A DNA stretch of 41,978 bases, from assembly GCA_023133655.1 (NCBI GenBank), contig JAGLWB010000283.1, positions 1-41,978 on the forward strand, in the 5' to 3' direction. The position numbers were made by a program, and so were the translations under genes. Of this stretch, positions 19,574 to 28,285 are shown piece after piece. The DNA is from Bacteroidales bacterium (GTDB lineage: Bacteria > Bacteroidota > Bacteroidia > Bacteroidales > JAGONC01). Numbering within the stretch: the stretch's first letter is position 1; the number at the start of each line of letters is the position of its first letter. A model generated the notes under the pieces. It had not been told where the DNA came from. It saw nothing but the letters and a program-made list of their open reading frames with translations, and did no database searches.

Positions 19574-21910
19574 ATGACAGAAAACGAAAAGAACATCAAC
19601 GAAAAGATAACAAAAGTTGATGAGGGAGCTGAAAAAGGTCAAGATGAAGTTATCGTTGATAAAAAAACAGATGAAGAAATACCTGAAAAAACAAAGGGTG
19701 AAATGAAGGTTGAGAAACCGGAAGTTGTGGAAGCGACAAAAAAAGATGTTGAAAAGGTGAAAGAAGTTGAAGAAGTAGAAAAGGCAGAAAAGATAGTAGC
19801 GGAGGAAAAACCTGAGAAGATTGATACAACACTGGTAGAGGAGAAAAAAGAAGAGTCGGTGGTTGTTGAAGATAGTGTTGAGGAAGTAACCGAAATTGCT
19901 AAAGATGCAGCAGACGCAGAGCCGAAAGCATCAGTAGAATCCAAGGACGAAGAGAAAAAGGACGAAAAGAGTGATGTTGACATAATAGAAGTTCCTGCTG
20001 ATGGATCAGTTTTGGAAACTGAGAAGATCGAAGATGAAGCTGAGGAAAAGGTAGAGGCTGCAAAAGAAACAGATTTGGGAGAAAATAAAATTCCAACAGT
20101 TGAAAAGACTGAGTTTGACTGGGATTCATTAGGAGAGAACCATGATACCTATTCACAAAGTGAAAGGTCAAAACTAGAAGAGGTTTATGATAAAACATTA
20201 AGCCAGATAGCTGAGCATGAAGTTGTTGACGGAACTGTTGTTGCCATGAATAATCGTGAAGTTGTTGTGAATATTGGTTTTAAATCAGATGGTGTTCTTC
20301 CTTTAAACGAACTAAGATATAATCCTGACCTTAAAGTGGGTGATACTGTAGAAGTATATGTTGAGACCCAGGAAGACCCAAATGGACAATTAATCTTATC
20401 ACATAAAAAAGCCAGGATTTTAAGATCATGGGAGCGTATCAATGAAGTGTATGATAAAGAATTGGTTATCAATGGGTATGTCAAGTGCCGTACCAAGGGA
20501 GGTTTGATTGTTGATGTTTATGGCATTGAAGCATTTTTACCCGGCTCGCAGATCGATGTGAAACCTATCAGGGATTATGATGTTTTTGTTGATAAAACAA
20601 TGGAATTTAAGGTTGTTAAGATAAATCATGAGTACAAAAATGTTGTTGTTTCACACAAAGCATTGATTGAGGATGAATTGGAAGCTCAAAGAACTGAGAT
20701 AATTGCTAAACTTGAAAAAGGCCAGATACTTGAAGGTACTGTTAAAAATATTACATCCTATGGTGTTTTTGTTGACCTGGGTGGTGTTGACGGGCTTATT
20801 CATATAACTGATCTTTCATGGGGCAGGATTAATCATCCTGATGAAATTGTTGAGCTTGACCAAAAAATTAAAGTGGCTATTCTTGACTTTGATGAAAATA
20901 AAAAACGAATCGCACTCGGACTTAAGCAGCTTACTCCGCATCCTTGGGATGCATTGGATGAAAAGCTTAAAGTTGGTGATAAATTATCAGGAAAAGTTGT
21001 TGTGATGGCTGATTATGGGGCTTTTATTGAGATTGCACCTGGTGTTGAGGGTTTGATCCACGTATCTGAAATGTCATGGTCGCAGCATTTACGTACAGCA
21101 CAGGATTTTCTTAAAGTGGGTGATAAGGTTGAAGCTGTTATTCTGACACTTAGTAGAGAAGAAAGAAAAATGTCGTTGGGCATGAAACAACTTATCCCTG
21201 ATCCATGGGAAAATATTCTTGATAAGTATCCTGTTAATTCCAAACATCAGGCTACTGTTAGAAATTTCACCAACTTCGGAATTTTTGTTGAATTGGAAGA
21301 GGGGATTGATGGATTGATACATATCTCAGACTTGTCGTGGTCAAAAAAGATCAAGCACCCGGCTGAGTTTACTAAAATAGGGGAGACCATTGATGTTGTG
21401 GTACTGGACGTTGATACTGAAAATCGAAGGTTAAGCCTTGGGCACAAGCAATTAGAGGAGAATCCATGGGAAGTTTTTGCAACAGTCTTTACTGTTGGCT
21501 CTATTCATAAAGGAACCATCATTAGTTCCAGCGATAAAGGGTATATCATAACCCTGCCTTATGGTGTGGAGGGTTTCTGTCCTATGCGTCATTCTTCAAA
21601 AGAGGATGGTTCACAGCCGAAAGTTGATGAGGTAATCGATTTTAAGGTTATTGAGTTTTCTAAAGAAAATAAAAAGATCATCCTTTCTCATTCACGGGTT
21701 TATCAGGATACGTTTGCTGCTGAAAAAGCCAAACAGGATTCTAATATAAGAGCAGAAGCCAAGTCAACCCAACAAGCTGTAAAGAAAGTGAAAGAAAGTC
21801 TTGAAAAAACTACCCTCGGTGATCTCGGAGCTCTGGCAGGTCTTAAAAAGGATATGGAAGCTACTGAGAAAAAAGCAAAGGTTGTTAAGAAACCTAAGAA
21901 AGAAGAATAA
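19574..21910 (+). CDS. rpsA: 30S ribosomal protein S1 with long acidic N-terminal extension
   Basis: Known: S1 binds mRNA on the small subunit and aids initiation. Seen: 778 residues, with six S1 (OB-fold) repeats between about 210 and 735, including EHEVVDGTVVAMN, GTVKNITSYGVFVDLGG and ATVRNFTNFGIFVEL. The first about 190 residues are a low-complexity Glu/Lys/Val/Asp-rich stretch with no fold signature; the C-terminal 45 residues are Lys-rich. The conserved part resumes at FDWDSLGENHDTYS, which in typical Bacteroidota S1 lies much nearer the N-terminus, so this extension is unusually long. A -7 box and a leader hairpin precede the gene, and a strong terminator follows. Confidence 0.96.
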   Translation: MTENEKNINEKITKVDEGAEKGQDEVIVDKKTDEEIPEKTKGEMKVEKPEVVEATKKDVEKVKEVEEVEKAEKIVAEEKPEKIDTTLVEEKKEESVVVEDSVEEVTEIAKDAADAEPKASVESKDEEKKDEKSDVDIIEVPADGSVLETEKIEDEAEEKVEAAKETDLGENKIPTVEKTEFDWDSLGENHDTYSQSERSKLEEVYDKTLSQIAEHEVVDGTVVAMNNREVVVNIGFKSDGVLPLNELRYNPDLKVGDTVEVYVETQEDPNGQLILSHKKARILRSWERINEVYDKELVINGYVKCRTKGGLIVDVYGIEAFLPGSQIDVKPIRDYDVFVDKTMEFKVVKINHEYKNVVVSHKALIEDELEAQRTEIIAKLEKGQILEGTVKNITSYGVFVDLGGVDGLIHITDLSWGRINHPDEIVELDQKIKVAILDFDENKKRIALGLKQLTPHPWDALDEKLKVGDKLSGKVVVMADYGAFIEIAPGVEGLIHVSEMSWSQHLRTAQDFLKVGDKVEAVILTLSREERKMSLGMKQLIPDPWENILDKYPVNSKHQATVRNFTNFGIFVELEEGIDGLIHISDLSWSKKIKHPAEFTKIGETIDVVVLDVDTENRRLSLGHKQLEENPWEVFATVFTVGSIHKGTIISSSDKGYIITLPYGVEGFCPMRHSSKEDGSQPKVDEVIDFKVIEFSKENKKIILSHSRVYQDTFAAEKAKQDSNIRAEAKSTQQAVKKVKESLEKTTLGDLGALAGLKKDMEATEKKAKVVKKPKKEE

Positions 21911-21926
21911 ATTATTTTCTTTTATG

Positions 21927-21954
21927 AAAATCCCGCAACTGCGGGATTTTTTTT
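21927..21954 (+). terminator. Intrinsic terminator after rpsA
   Basis: AAAATCCCGCA (21927-21937) pairs with TGCGGGATTTT (21940-21950) over 11 bp with a 2-nt loop, and the T-run continues to 21954. Confidence 0.92.
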
Positions 21955-21981
21955 ATCTTGTATGCAAATTAATTCAATTAG

Positions 21982-22902
21982 ATGATGATTTTTTCGGTTA
22001 CCATCCTTGGCTGTAGCTCAGCTATCCCAACTCCGGTCAGAAGCCTTAGCGCTCAGGTTGTCAATGTTCACGAGAAATTGTACCTGATTGATTGTGGTGA
22101 AGGAACACAAATGCAGTTACGTAAGTTTAACATAAAAGCACAGCGGATTAATCATATCTTTATCAGCCATCTACATGGTGATCATTATTATGGGCTTATT
22201 GGATTATTGACATCCAGTCACTTGCTTGGAAGGACAAACCCGTTACATATTTATGCTGAAGCAAAATTAAAAGATATTATCAATATTCAATTTTCTGCTT
22301 CAGATACCCATTTAGGTTACCCTCTGAATTTTCATGACATTGACCCGACAGTACATGAGAAAATATTTGAAGATGAAAAGGTGACTGTTTATACAATCCC
22401 TTTGAAACATCGCCTACTAACAACGGGGTTTCTGTTTAAAGAGAAGGCAGGGGAAAGGAACATAAGAAAAGATTTTGTCGAAAAAGAGCATATACCATAC
22501 AGTGAGTTTAGTAAAATTAAGGCAGGGGGAGATTATATTTCGGATAGCGGCCTCGTTTTCAAAAACCGTGACATCACCATTGACCCTCCTGAGCCCAGGT
22601 CATTTGCCTACTGCTCTGATACTGCTTATTTCGAACCGATTATTCCTAAAATAAAGCATGTTGACCTGCTCTACCATGAGGCTACTTTCATGGATGATAA
22701 AAAGGACAAAGCTTCCGAAAATTTTCATTCCACTACTATTGAGGCTGCAACTATTGCCAAAAAGGCTGAAGTGAAAAGATTGATTCTTGGGCATTATTCA
22801 ACGAGGTATGATGATCTGCAGCTTTTACTGAAGGAGGCAAGAAGCGTCTTTCCAAATACCGAACTTGGTGAGGACGGGAAGGTGTTTGAGATAGAATTGT
22901 AA
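21982..22902 (+). CDS. rnz: Ribonuclease Z
   Basis: Known: metallo-beta-lactamase-fold endonuclease that removes the 3' trailer of tRNA precursors. Seen: 306 residues; start LGCSSAIPTP, DCGEGTQMQL, zinc motif SHLHGDHYYGL at about 62-72, YCSDTAYF, YHEATFMDD and the C-terminal LGHYSTRYDD. Two adjacent in-frame ATGs (21982, 21985) are both possible starts. It converges with the FAD-dehydrogenase gene with no gap. It fits functionally with cca nearby, though the two are not in one operon. Confidence 0.95.
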   Translation: MMIFSVTILGCSSAIPTPVRSLSAQVVNVHEKLYLIDCGEGTQMQLRKFNIKAQRINHIFISHLHGDHYYGLIGLLTSSHLLGRTNPLHIYAEAKLKDIINIQFSASDTHLGYPLNFHDIDPTVHEKIFEDEKVTVYTIPLKHRLLTTGFLFKEKAGERNIRKDFVEKEHIPYSEFSKIKAGGDYISDSGLVFKNRDITIDPPEPRSFAYCSDTAYFEPIIPKIKHVDLLYHEATFMDDKKDKASENFHSTTIEAATIAKKAEVKRLILGHYSTRYDDLQLLLKEARSVFPNTELGEDGKVFEIEL

Positions 22903-25872
22903 TCATACTAGTGCTTCATAGAGAATTTCAACAGGATGATATACCAACCTGCCTGTTCCATCCTTTATCTGTTGCCGGCAACTTGTTCCGGGTGCGGCAA
23001 TAACAGTATTTTCAGGTGATTTTCGGATTTCCGGAAAAAGAATTAATTCGCCAATTTGCATGGAGAGATCATAATGTTCCTTCTCTAAACCAAACGAGCC
23101 GGCCATGCCACAACACCCGGATTTAATCTCCTCAACATGGTAATTTTCAGGAAACGATAAAATGGCCTTAGTAGGAGTGGTAGAAACCAATGATTTTTGA
23201 TAACAGTGGCCATGAAACCTGATCATTTTTGTATCTCTGGTAAATTGATCCTTTGTGATTTTGCCCTTTTTTATCTCATTTGCAAGAAATTCATCAATCA
23301 TATATGAAGATCTGGCAAGCTTCGATGCTGCATCTTTTAACTCAGGGCTGGCAAGATCACGGTATTCGTCCCTGAAGGTTAGTATTGCTGATGGCTCAAT
23401 ACCGATTAATGGCGTTTCTTCTGAAATAATACCATTTAATAAATTGATGTTTTTAGTTGCTATTTTTTGTGCTTTCCGAACTAACCCTTTTGACAATAAT
23501 GCACGTCCACTTTCTATGTGCCTGGGGATGATTACCCTGTAACCTAAATGCTGAAGCAAATGGATGGCCTTGATGCCAATATTCGTATCGTTATAATCCG
23601 TAAATTCATCAGCAAAGAAGAATACGTTGCCATTTTTGCCAGCTCCATCATTACTTAGATTATCCAACGCCCATTTTTTGAGAGATATCTTATAAATTAA
23701 TGGTAATGTGCGCTTTGGCGCAAAACCGAACAATTTTTTGATCAAATAGGAGGTTGTTTTATTGCCGACAATGAAGTTGTATATTGAAGGGACGTGGGAG
23801 GCTATTTTGTTGATTTTTGAACTATAAGCTATCAAACGTGTCCGTAACGACATCCAATGATGATCATAATAATGTTGTAGAAATTCAGCTTTGAATTTTG
23901 TAATATCAACGTTGGCCGGGCATTCTGATTTACAGCCTTTACACGAGAGACAGAGATCCATGATATCATAAATTTCCTTATGATTGAAAGGGTCGTTTTT
24001 TGACGAATTGGTTAGGAACTCTCTTAATAGATTTGCCCTTGCCCTTGTCGATTTATCCTCATCCATCGATGCCATAAAGCTTGGACACATAACGCCGCCC
24101 ATTTGGGAAGATTTCCGGCAATCGCCTGAACCAACACATTGCTCAACGGCTCTGGTAATACCATGGTTTGCAGAAAAATCAAAGATGGTATCAATCTCCC
24201 GGGTGATTTTGCCTGGTTGATAACGCAGGCTGGTATTCATGGCTGGTGTATCGATGATTTTGCCAGGGTTGAAAATATTTTGCGGATCCCAGGTTTTTTT
24301 TATTCCCCGGAGAAGTGAATAATTTTTATCACCAATCATGAGGGGAATGAATTCCCCGCGGAGCCTTCCATCACCATGCTCACCACTTAATGAGCCTCTC
24401 TGTTTTTTTACCAACCTGGCAGTTTCAAGCGCAAGGTTGCGAAATATTGCTACATGTTCTTTATCTTTGAGATTCAAAACAGGCCGTAAATGAAGCTCAC
24501 CTGTTGCTATATGTGCATAATAAACGCACTCAAGGCCATATTTGACTAACAGGTGCTGGAAATCTTTAATATACCCGGGTAGATTTTCCGGAAATACACA
24601 AGTATCTTCAATAACAGCCACAGGTTTGGCATCGCCCCGGATGTTTGAAAGAACACCTAATCCTGCTTTGCGAAGTGCCCATGCTTTTAAAATGTCCTGA
24701 CCTAAGATCAGAGGGAAATGGTAGCCCAACTCTTTACTACGCATCTCTTCTTCCAGCTTCTCCGAAATCAGTTTGATCTCTTTTTCTGATTCTCTGGCGA
24801 ATTCAATCATTAAAATGGCAGCAGGATCACCTTTGAGAAAAAAACGATTACGTTGCTGTGCAATATTTTTTTTGGTTTGCTCCAAAACCACATGATCCAT
24901 CAACTCAATAGCTCCGGGCTTATATTTTAAAGCGATAAGGTTACCATAAAGAGCATTCTCAAGTGATTGGAAATGAACGCAAATAAGCCCTATGGCCTTT
25001 GGTGGAAGTGGAATCAGATTTAGTTTAATTTCTGTAATAAAAGCCAGCGTTCCTTCTGAACCTGCTAATATTGTGCAAAAATTAAAAGGAGCCGTTGAAG
25101 AGGAAAATGGTTCAGTATCCATTAAAAGATCGATTGCATAGCCTGTATTTCTTCTTTTAATTTTTTTATCAGGAAATTGTTTCCTGATCTCTTCCTGATT
25201 GCTTTTTTTTGAAAGAATATCTTTGATATTCCAATAGATTTTGTTTTCCAGTGATTTTCCTTCACATTTCTTTTGAAACTCATCCCTGGTTAACGGACCG
25301 AATTCTACTTCTGATCCATCACTTAAAATGACATTAAGTGAAATTACATGATCCCGGGTACTGCCATAGATCAATGAATGTGTTCCGCAGGAGTTATTAC
25401 CAACCATACCACCGATCATGCACCTGTTAGAAGTGCTTGTTTCCGGACCAAAAAACAGACCGAATTGTTCAAGGTATTGGTTAAGTTCATCAAGAACAAC
25501 GCCCGGCTCGACCCTAACCCATTGTTCCTGTTGGTTTACTTCAATTATCGCGGTCATGTATTTTGAAACATCCACAACAACTCCATTCCCTACAACCTGG
25601 CCGGCAAGAGACGTGCCGGCAGTTCGTGGAATTAAGGGTATCTTCTCACGTTGTGCGATCCTGATCAGCTTGATAATATCTTCTTTATTCGCTGGCCTTG
25701 TAACAGCCGCCGGAACTTCTCTATAAACAGATGCATCTGTAGCATATAGAAATCCAGTGATTTTATCTAAAAATATATCCCCTTTAAAGAGTGTTTTAAG
25801 CTTTTCAAGCTCATGTACTATATGGTTTGTTTCTTTCCTGTCAATACACAGCATAAGAAGTGAATTTTTCAA
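22903..25872 (-). CDS. YdiJ-like FAD/iron-sulfur 2-hydroxyacid dehydrogenase
   Basis: Known: the YdiJ/GlcD-GlpC fusion family oxidises D-2-hydroxyacids; E. coli YdiJ acts on D-2-hydroxyglutarate. Seen: 989 residues, family length. The FAD_binding_4 domain (about 45-270) has PRTAGTSLAGQ and MVGNNSCGTHSL; the FAD-oxidase C-terminal domain runs to about 560 with GSLSGEHGDGRLRGEF; an Fe-S region follows with CVGSGDC and CLSCKGCKSECPAN; the C-terminal CCG domain has HGHCYQKSL and SGCCGMAGSFG. It lies 26 nt behind the aconitase-like gene and is the last gene of that operon. Inference: it may recycle D-2-hydroxyglutarate to 2-oxoglutarate. D-lactate remains an alternative substrate. Confidence 0.9.
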   Translation of the reverse strand: MKNSLLMLCIDRKETNHIVHELEKLKTLFKGDIFLDKITGFLYATDASVYREVPAAVTRPANKEDIIKLIRIAQREKIPLIPRTAGTSLAGQVVGNGVVVDVSKYMTAIIEVNQQEQWVRVEPGVVLDELNQYLEQFGLFFGPETSTSNRCMIGGMVGNNSCGTHSLIYGSTRDHVISLNVILSDGSEVEFGPLTRDEFQKKCEGKSLENKIYWNIKDILSKKSNQEEIRKQFPDKKIKRRNTGYAIDLLMDTEPFSSSTAPFNFCTILAGSEGTLAFITEIKLNLIPLPPKAIGLICVHFQSLENALYGNLIALKYKPGAIELMDHVVLEQTKKNIAQQRNRFFLKGDPAAILMIEFARESEKEIKLISEKLEEEMRSKELGYHFPLILGQDILKAWALRKAGLGVLSNIRGDAKPVAVIEDTCVFPENLPGYIKDFQHLLVKYGLECVYYAHIATGELHLRPVLNLKDKEHVAIFRNLALETARLVKKQRGSLSGEHGDGRLRGEFIPLMIGDKNYSLLRGIKKTWDPQNIFNPGKIIDTPAMNTSLRYQPGKITREIDTIFDFSANHGITRAVEQCVGSGDCRKSSQMGGVMCPSFMASMDEDKSTRARANLLREFLTNSSKNDPFNHKEIYDIMDLCLSCKGCKSECPANVDITKFKAEFLQHYYDHHWMSLRTRLIAYSSKINKIASHVPSIYNFIVGNKTTSYLIKKLFGFAPKRTLPLIYKISLKKWALDNLSNDGAGKNGNVFFFADEFTDYNDTNIGIKAIHLLQHLGYRVIIPRHIESGRALLSKGLVRKAQKIATKNINLLNGIISEETPLIGIEPSAILTFRDEYRDLASPELKDAASKLARSSYMIDEFLANEIKKGKITKDQFTRDTKMIRFHGHCYQKSLVSTTPTKAILSFPENYHVEEIKSGCCGMAGSFGLEKEHYDLSMQIGELILFPEIRKSPENTVIAAPGTSCRQQIKDGTGRLVYHPVEILYEALV

Positions 25873-25898
25873 ACGGGCAAATAGGATAGCCCCTGGTT

Positions 25899-27704
25899 TT
25901 AAAAAAGCCCACCGTTTTGATAGATCTCCATCTGAACTTCTGAGAACTTATCTGCTTTAATGGATTTATTAGTCTTGAGGTTAGTAACATCCCCTGTTTC
26001 GAAATTTACCCTGATCCTGTCACCATCTGAGAGATTTAACTCTTCAACTGTTTGGTATGTCATAATTGGGAAGGCTGCATTTATGGCGTTTCGTTCGTAA
26101 ATAGCTCCAAATGATTCAGCGAGGATAGCCTGAATACCCAGTGATTTAAAACAATCCACAGCCTGTTGCCTTGAGCTGCCACTGCCAAAATTTTTCTGAA
26201 CAATAACAACATCTCCCGGTTTTGATTTCTTAGCAAAATCTTCGTAACCATCCAGGTTGTCGAAAGTATATTGCCCCATTTCATCTATGTTGCTGATGGT
26301 CAGGTAGCGGTTGTGAAAGATCATATCAGTATCGATGTTATCTTCTTTAATATACCAAACCCGGCCTTCAATCATTGATGGATTTTCAACATCGGGCCTA
26401 AAAGCTTGCTTTTTATCCGTTGCTTGTGTGTTGTCGGTTTTCGTTTCAAAAATAGCCGGTTCATCAGGAATATCATCAAATGAAGTGATATAGCCGGCGA
26501 CGGCGGAGGCGGCGGCAGTTGCGGGAGAAGCCAGGTAAACACTGCCCTTGCCTTGTTTTCCGGGGAAGTTTCTATTGCCTGTACTAATGGTAATTTCTCC
26601 TGGTCCGTTTTGGCCAACCTGTCCGGCAGCACATCCCGCACACCCGGCATTGGAGACCAAAGCCCCTGCGTTTTTAAATATTTTAATAAGTCCTTCATCA
26701 AGGCACCTATTCCATATCTCGTTGGTAGCCGGAACAATTTTCATGACAACACCCGGAGCTACTTTTTTATTTTCCAGAACCTTTGCAATGGCATACATAT
26801 CTTCCATCCGGCCATTGGTACAGCTTCCAATAAAAGCAGAGTCGATTTTTACTTTTTTAGCTTCAAGGATATTAACAGTATCGTGTGGTTTTCCCGGGAG
26901 GGACACCATTGGTACAAAGGAGCTTATGTCAATATCATAAGTTTGTTCATAAACAGCCTCTTCATCTGCTTTGATCAGTTCCAATTTTTTTCCTGTTTTT
27001 GACTCGCAGTAATCCATCACTTCTTTATTAGGTGTGAATAACACAATGATGGTTCCCATTTCAGTTCCCATGGAGGAGATGGTAATTCTTTCGTCCATGG
27101 TAAATTTCTCAACTTCTTCCCCATAAATTTCCACAGCATATCCTAATAAAGAGTTAGCTCCAAACTCATTTAGCAGGTTCAATACAATATCTTTTGCTGT
27201 GATTCCCTCCGGACGTTTACCATTGAGGTTTATTTTTACAGATTTAGGGACTTTAAACCATACTTTTCCCTTATGAAATGCTGCTGCAATATCTTTATCG
27301 CCCATTCCCTGGCCAAAAGCACCAATAGCTCCCAAAATATTAGCATGGGAGTCGGTGGTTAAGGCAGTTGATCCTGGATATGATAAGCCTTCTGCCATCA
27401 GTGTGTGCGTTCCAATACCGATATCAATGTCAAAGACTTTAATATTATGTTTACGAGCGAATAACCTGATGATCTGTTGATTATTAGCATATTTTTGATC
27501 AGAACCGGTTGGGTTTGTGTCAAAGGTGAAAAATGTTTTACCAACATTCTCAATGGAAAGGTTGTTGTCTTCAATATGTTTAACAACATTTGTACCCCCA
27601 AAATCGCGGGCTACACGCGCATCAATCTCAATATCAATAATATCACCGGGTTTGACTATATCAAATTTTGAGTGATTGGCTATTATTTTTTCTATTATAT
27701 TCAT
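25899..27704 (-). CDS. Fused aconitase / isopropylmalate-isomerase-type hydro-lyase
   Basis: Known: the family isomerises hydroxy-tricarboxylates through a [4Fe-4S] cluster (aconitase, homoaconitase, isopropylmalate isomerase). Seen: 601 residues. A LeuC-like large domain (1 to about 420) holds cluster cysteines C295 (IGSCTNGR), C355 and C358 (NAGCAGC); a LeuD-like small domain (about 445-601) has DNIDTDMIF, NFGSGSSR at about 505-512 and AESFGAIYERNAINAAF. The loop that governs substrate choice in LeuD-type proteins reads YLTI (467-470) and not the YLRT of isopropylmalate isomerases as I recall them. It is only about 600 residues against roughly 750-900 for classical aconitases. Neighbours (ICDH-like enzyme upstream, YdiJ-like enzyme downstream) favour citrate or homocitrate; this is inference. 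Confidence 0.88.
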   Translation of the reverse strand: MNIIEKIIANHSKFDIVKPGDIIDIEIDARVARDFGGTNVVKHIEDNNLSIENVGKTFFTFDTNPTGSDQKYANNQQIIRLFARKHNIKVFDIDIGIGTHTLMAEGLSYPGSTALTTDSHANILGAIGAFGQGMGDKDIAAAFHKGKVWFKVPKSVKINLNGKRPEGITAKDIVLNLLNEFGANSLLGYAVEIYGEEVEKFTMDERITISSMGTEMGTIIVLFTPNKEVMDYCESKTGKKLELIKADEEAVYEQTYDIDISSFVPMVSLPGKPHDTVNILEAKKVKIDSAFIGSCTNGRMEDMYAIAKVLENKKVAPGVVMKIVPATNEIWNRCLDEGLIKIFKNAGALVSNAGCAGCAAGQVGQNGPGEITISTGNRNFPGKQGKGSVYLASPATAAASAVAGYITSFDDIPDEPAIFETKTDNTQATDKKQAFRPDVENPSMIEGRVWYIKEDNIDTDMIFHNRYLTISNIDEMGQYTFDNLDGYEDFAKKSKPGDVVIVQKNFGSGSSRQQAVDCFKSLGIQAILAESFGAIYERNAINAAFPIMTYQTVEELNLSDGDRIRVNFETGDVTNLKTNKSIKADKFSEVQMEIYQNGGLF

Positions 27705-27715
27705 TACAAAAAGAG

Positions 27716-28264
27716 TTATTTAATTTTAAGTCTATCTTTAAAAGGTAAGAACGTCATAAAATCAGCATGATGAACAACATAGGCTTCGGTGGTTCTTTTC
27801 ACCAGATTACCTTCTCCGGCATGAGTGGCGATGATATGGCAAACTTCCGGAGGAACCCCGCATTCTTCAGCAAGTGAAACTCCTGAAAAGGGGTGACGTA
27901 AATATTTTCCATACGTTCCCTGAATCGAATTACCCTTTTCATCCAGTACATATTCCAGCAGCTTGCCTACATCAGCTAAAATAGCACCTGCAATTAGCAC
28001 ATCCATGTTAACCGGAAGTTCACCATGATACATTTCATTCATCTTATTTCCAGCATCCCGTGCAATGTGCACGACAGACCGTTTATGGTCCATAAATGTC
28101 ACTTTCAGGTCAGGGCCAGCTAAAAGGGTGAATGGAATTTTGTTTAAATCCTCCCCGGTCAAAACGCTTCGTTCCAGCGCTAACTCCCATGTTTTGGTCG
28201 TTTTCTCCCGAAGATCATTATTCTGTATCCAATCCAGTTCGGGCCAAAGTTTTTTGATATTCAT
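27716..28264 (-). CDS. HD-domain protein with altered HD motif
   Basis: Seen: 182 residues with an HD-superfamily pattern: H60 (MDHKRSVVHIA), then LIAGAILADVGKL where the signature HD pair reads A97-D98, then H124 (RHPFSG), H148 (IATHAGEG) and D168 (VHHADFM). Known: HD proteins are metal-dependent phosphohydrolases whose first metal is usually held by H...HD...D, so loss of the pair's histidine suggests altered metal binding, a different metal, or a non-catalytic role. It sits 21 nt after the dehydrogenase gene and 11 nt before the aconitase-like gene, so it is almost certainly cotranscribed with both. Substrate unknown; a nucleotide or regulatory role is speculative. Confidence 0.8.
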   Translation of the reverse strand: MNIKKLWPELDWIQNNDLREKTTKTWELALERSVLTGEDLNKIPFTLLAGPDLKVTFMDHKRSVVHIARDAGNKMNEMYHGELPVNMDVLIAGAILADVGKLLEYVLDEKGNSIQGTYGKYLRHPFSGVSLAEECGVPPEVCHIIATHAGEGNLVKRTTEAYVVHHADFMTFLPFKDRLKIK

Positions 28265-28285
28265 ATTAAATAGTTTTTTGGTAAT

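Noticed and set aside
19639-19983. 114-residue Ser/Phe/Thr-rich reading frame on the minus strand within rpsA
   Set aside because: Its composition is the mirror of the Glu/Lys-rich low-complexity extension on the sense strand; no start signal or domain.
26372-27002. Three overlapping reading frames of 121-149 codons within the aconitase-like gene
   Set aside because: They are shadows of a well-supported gene with cluster cysteines and motifs; none has recognisable domains.
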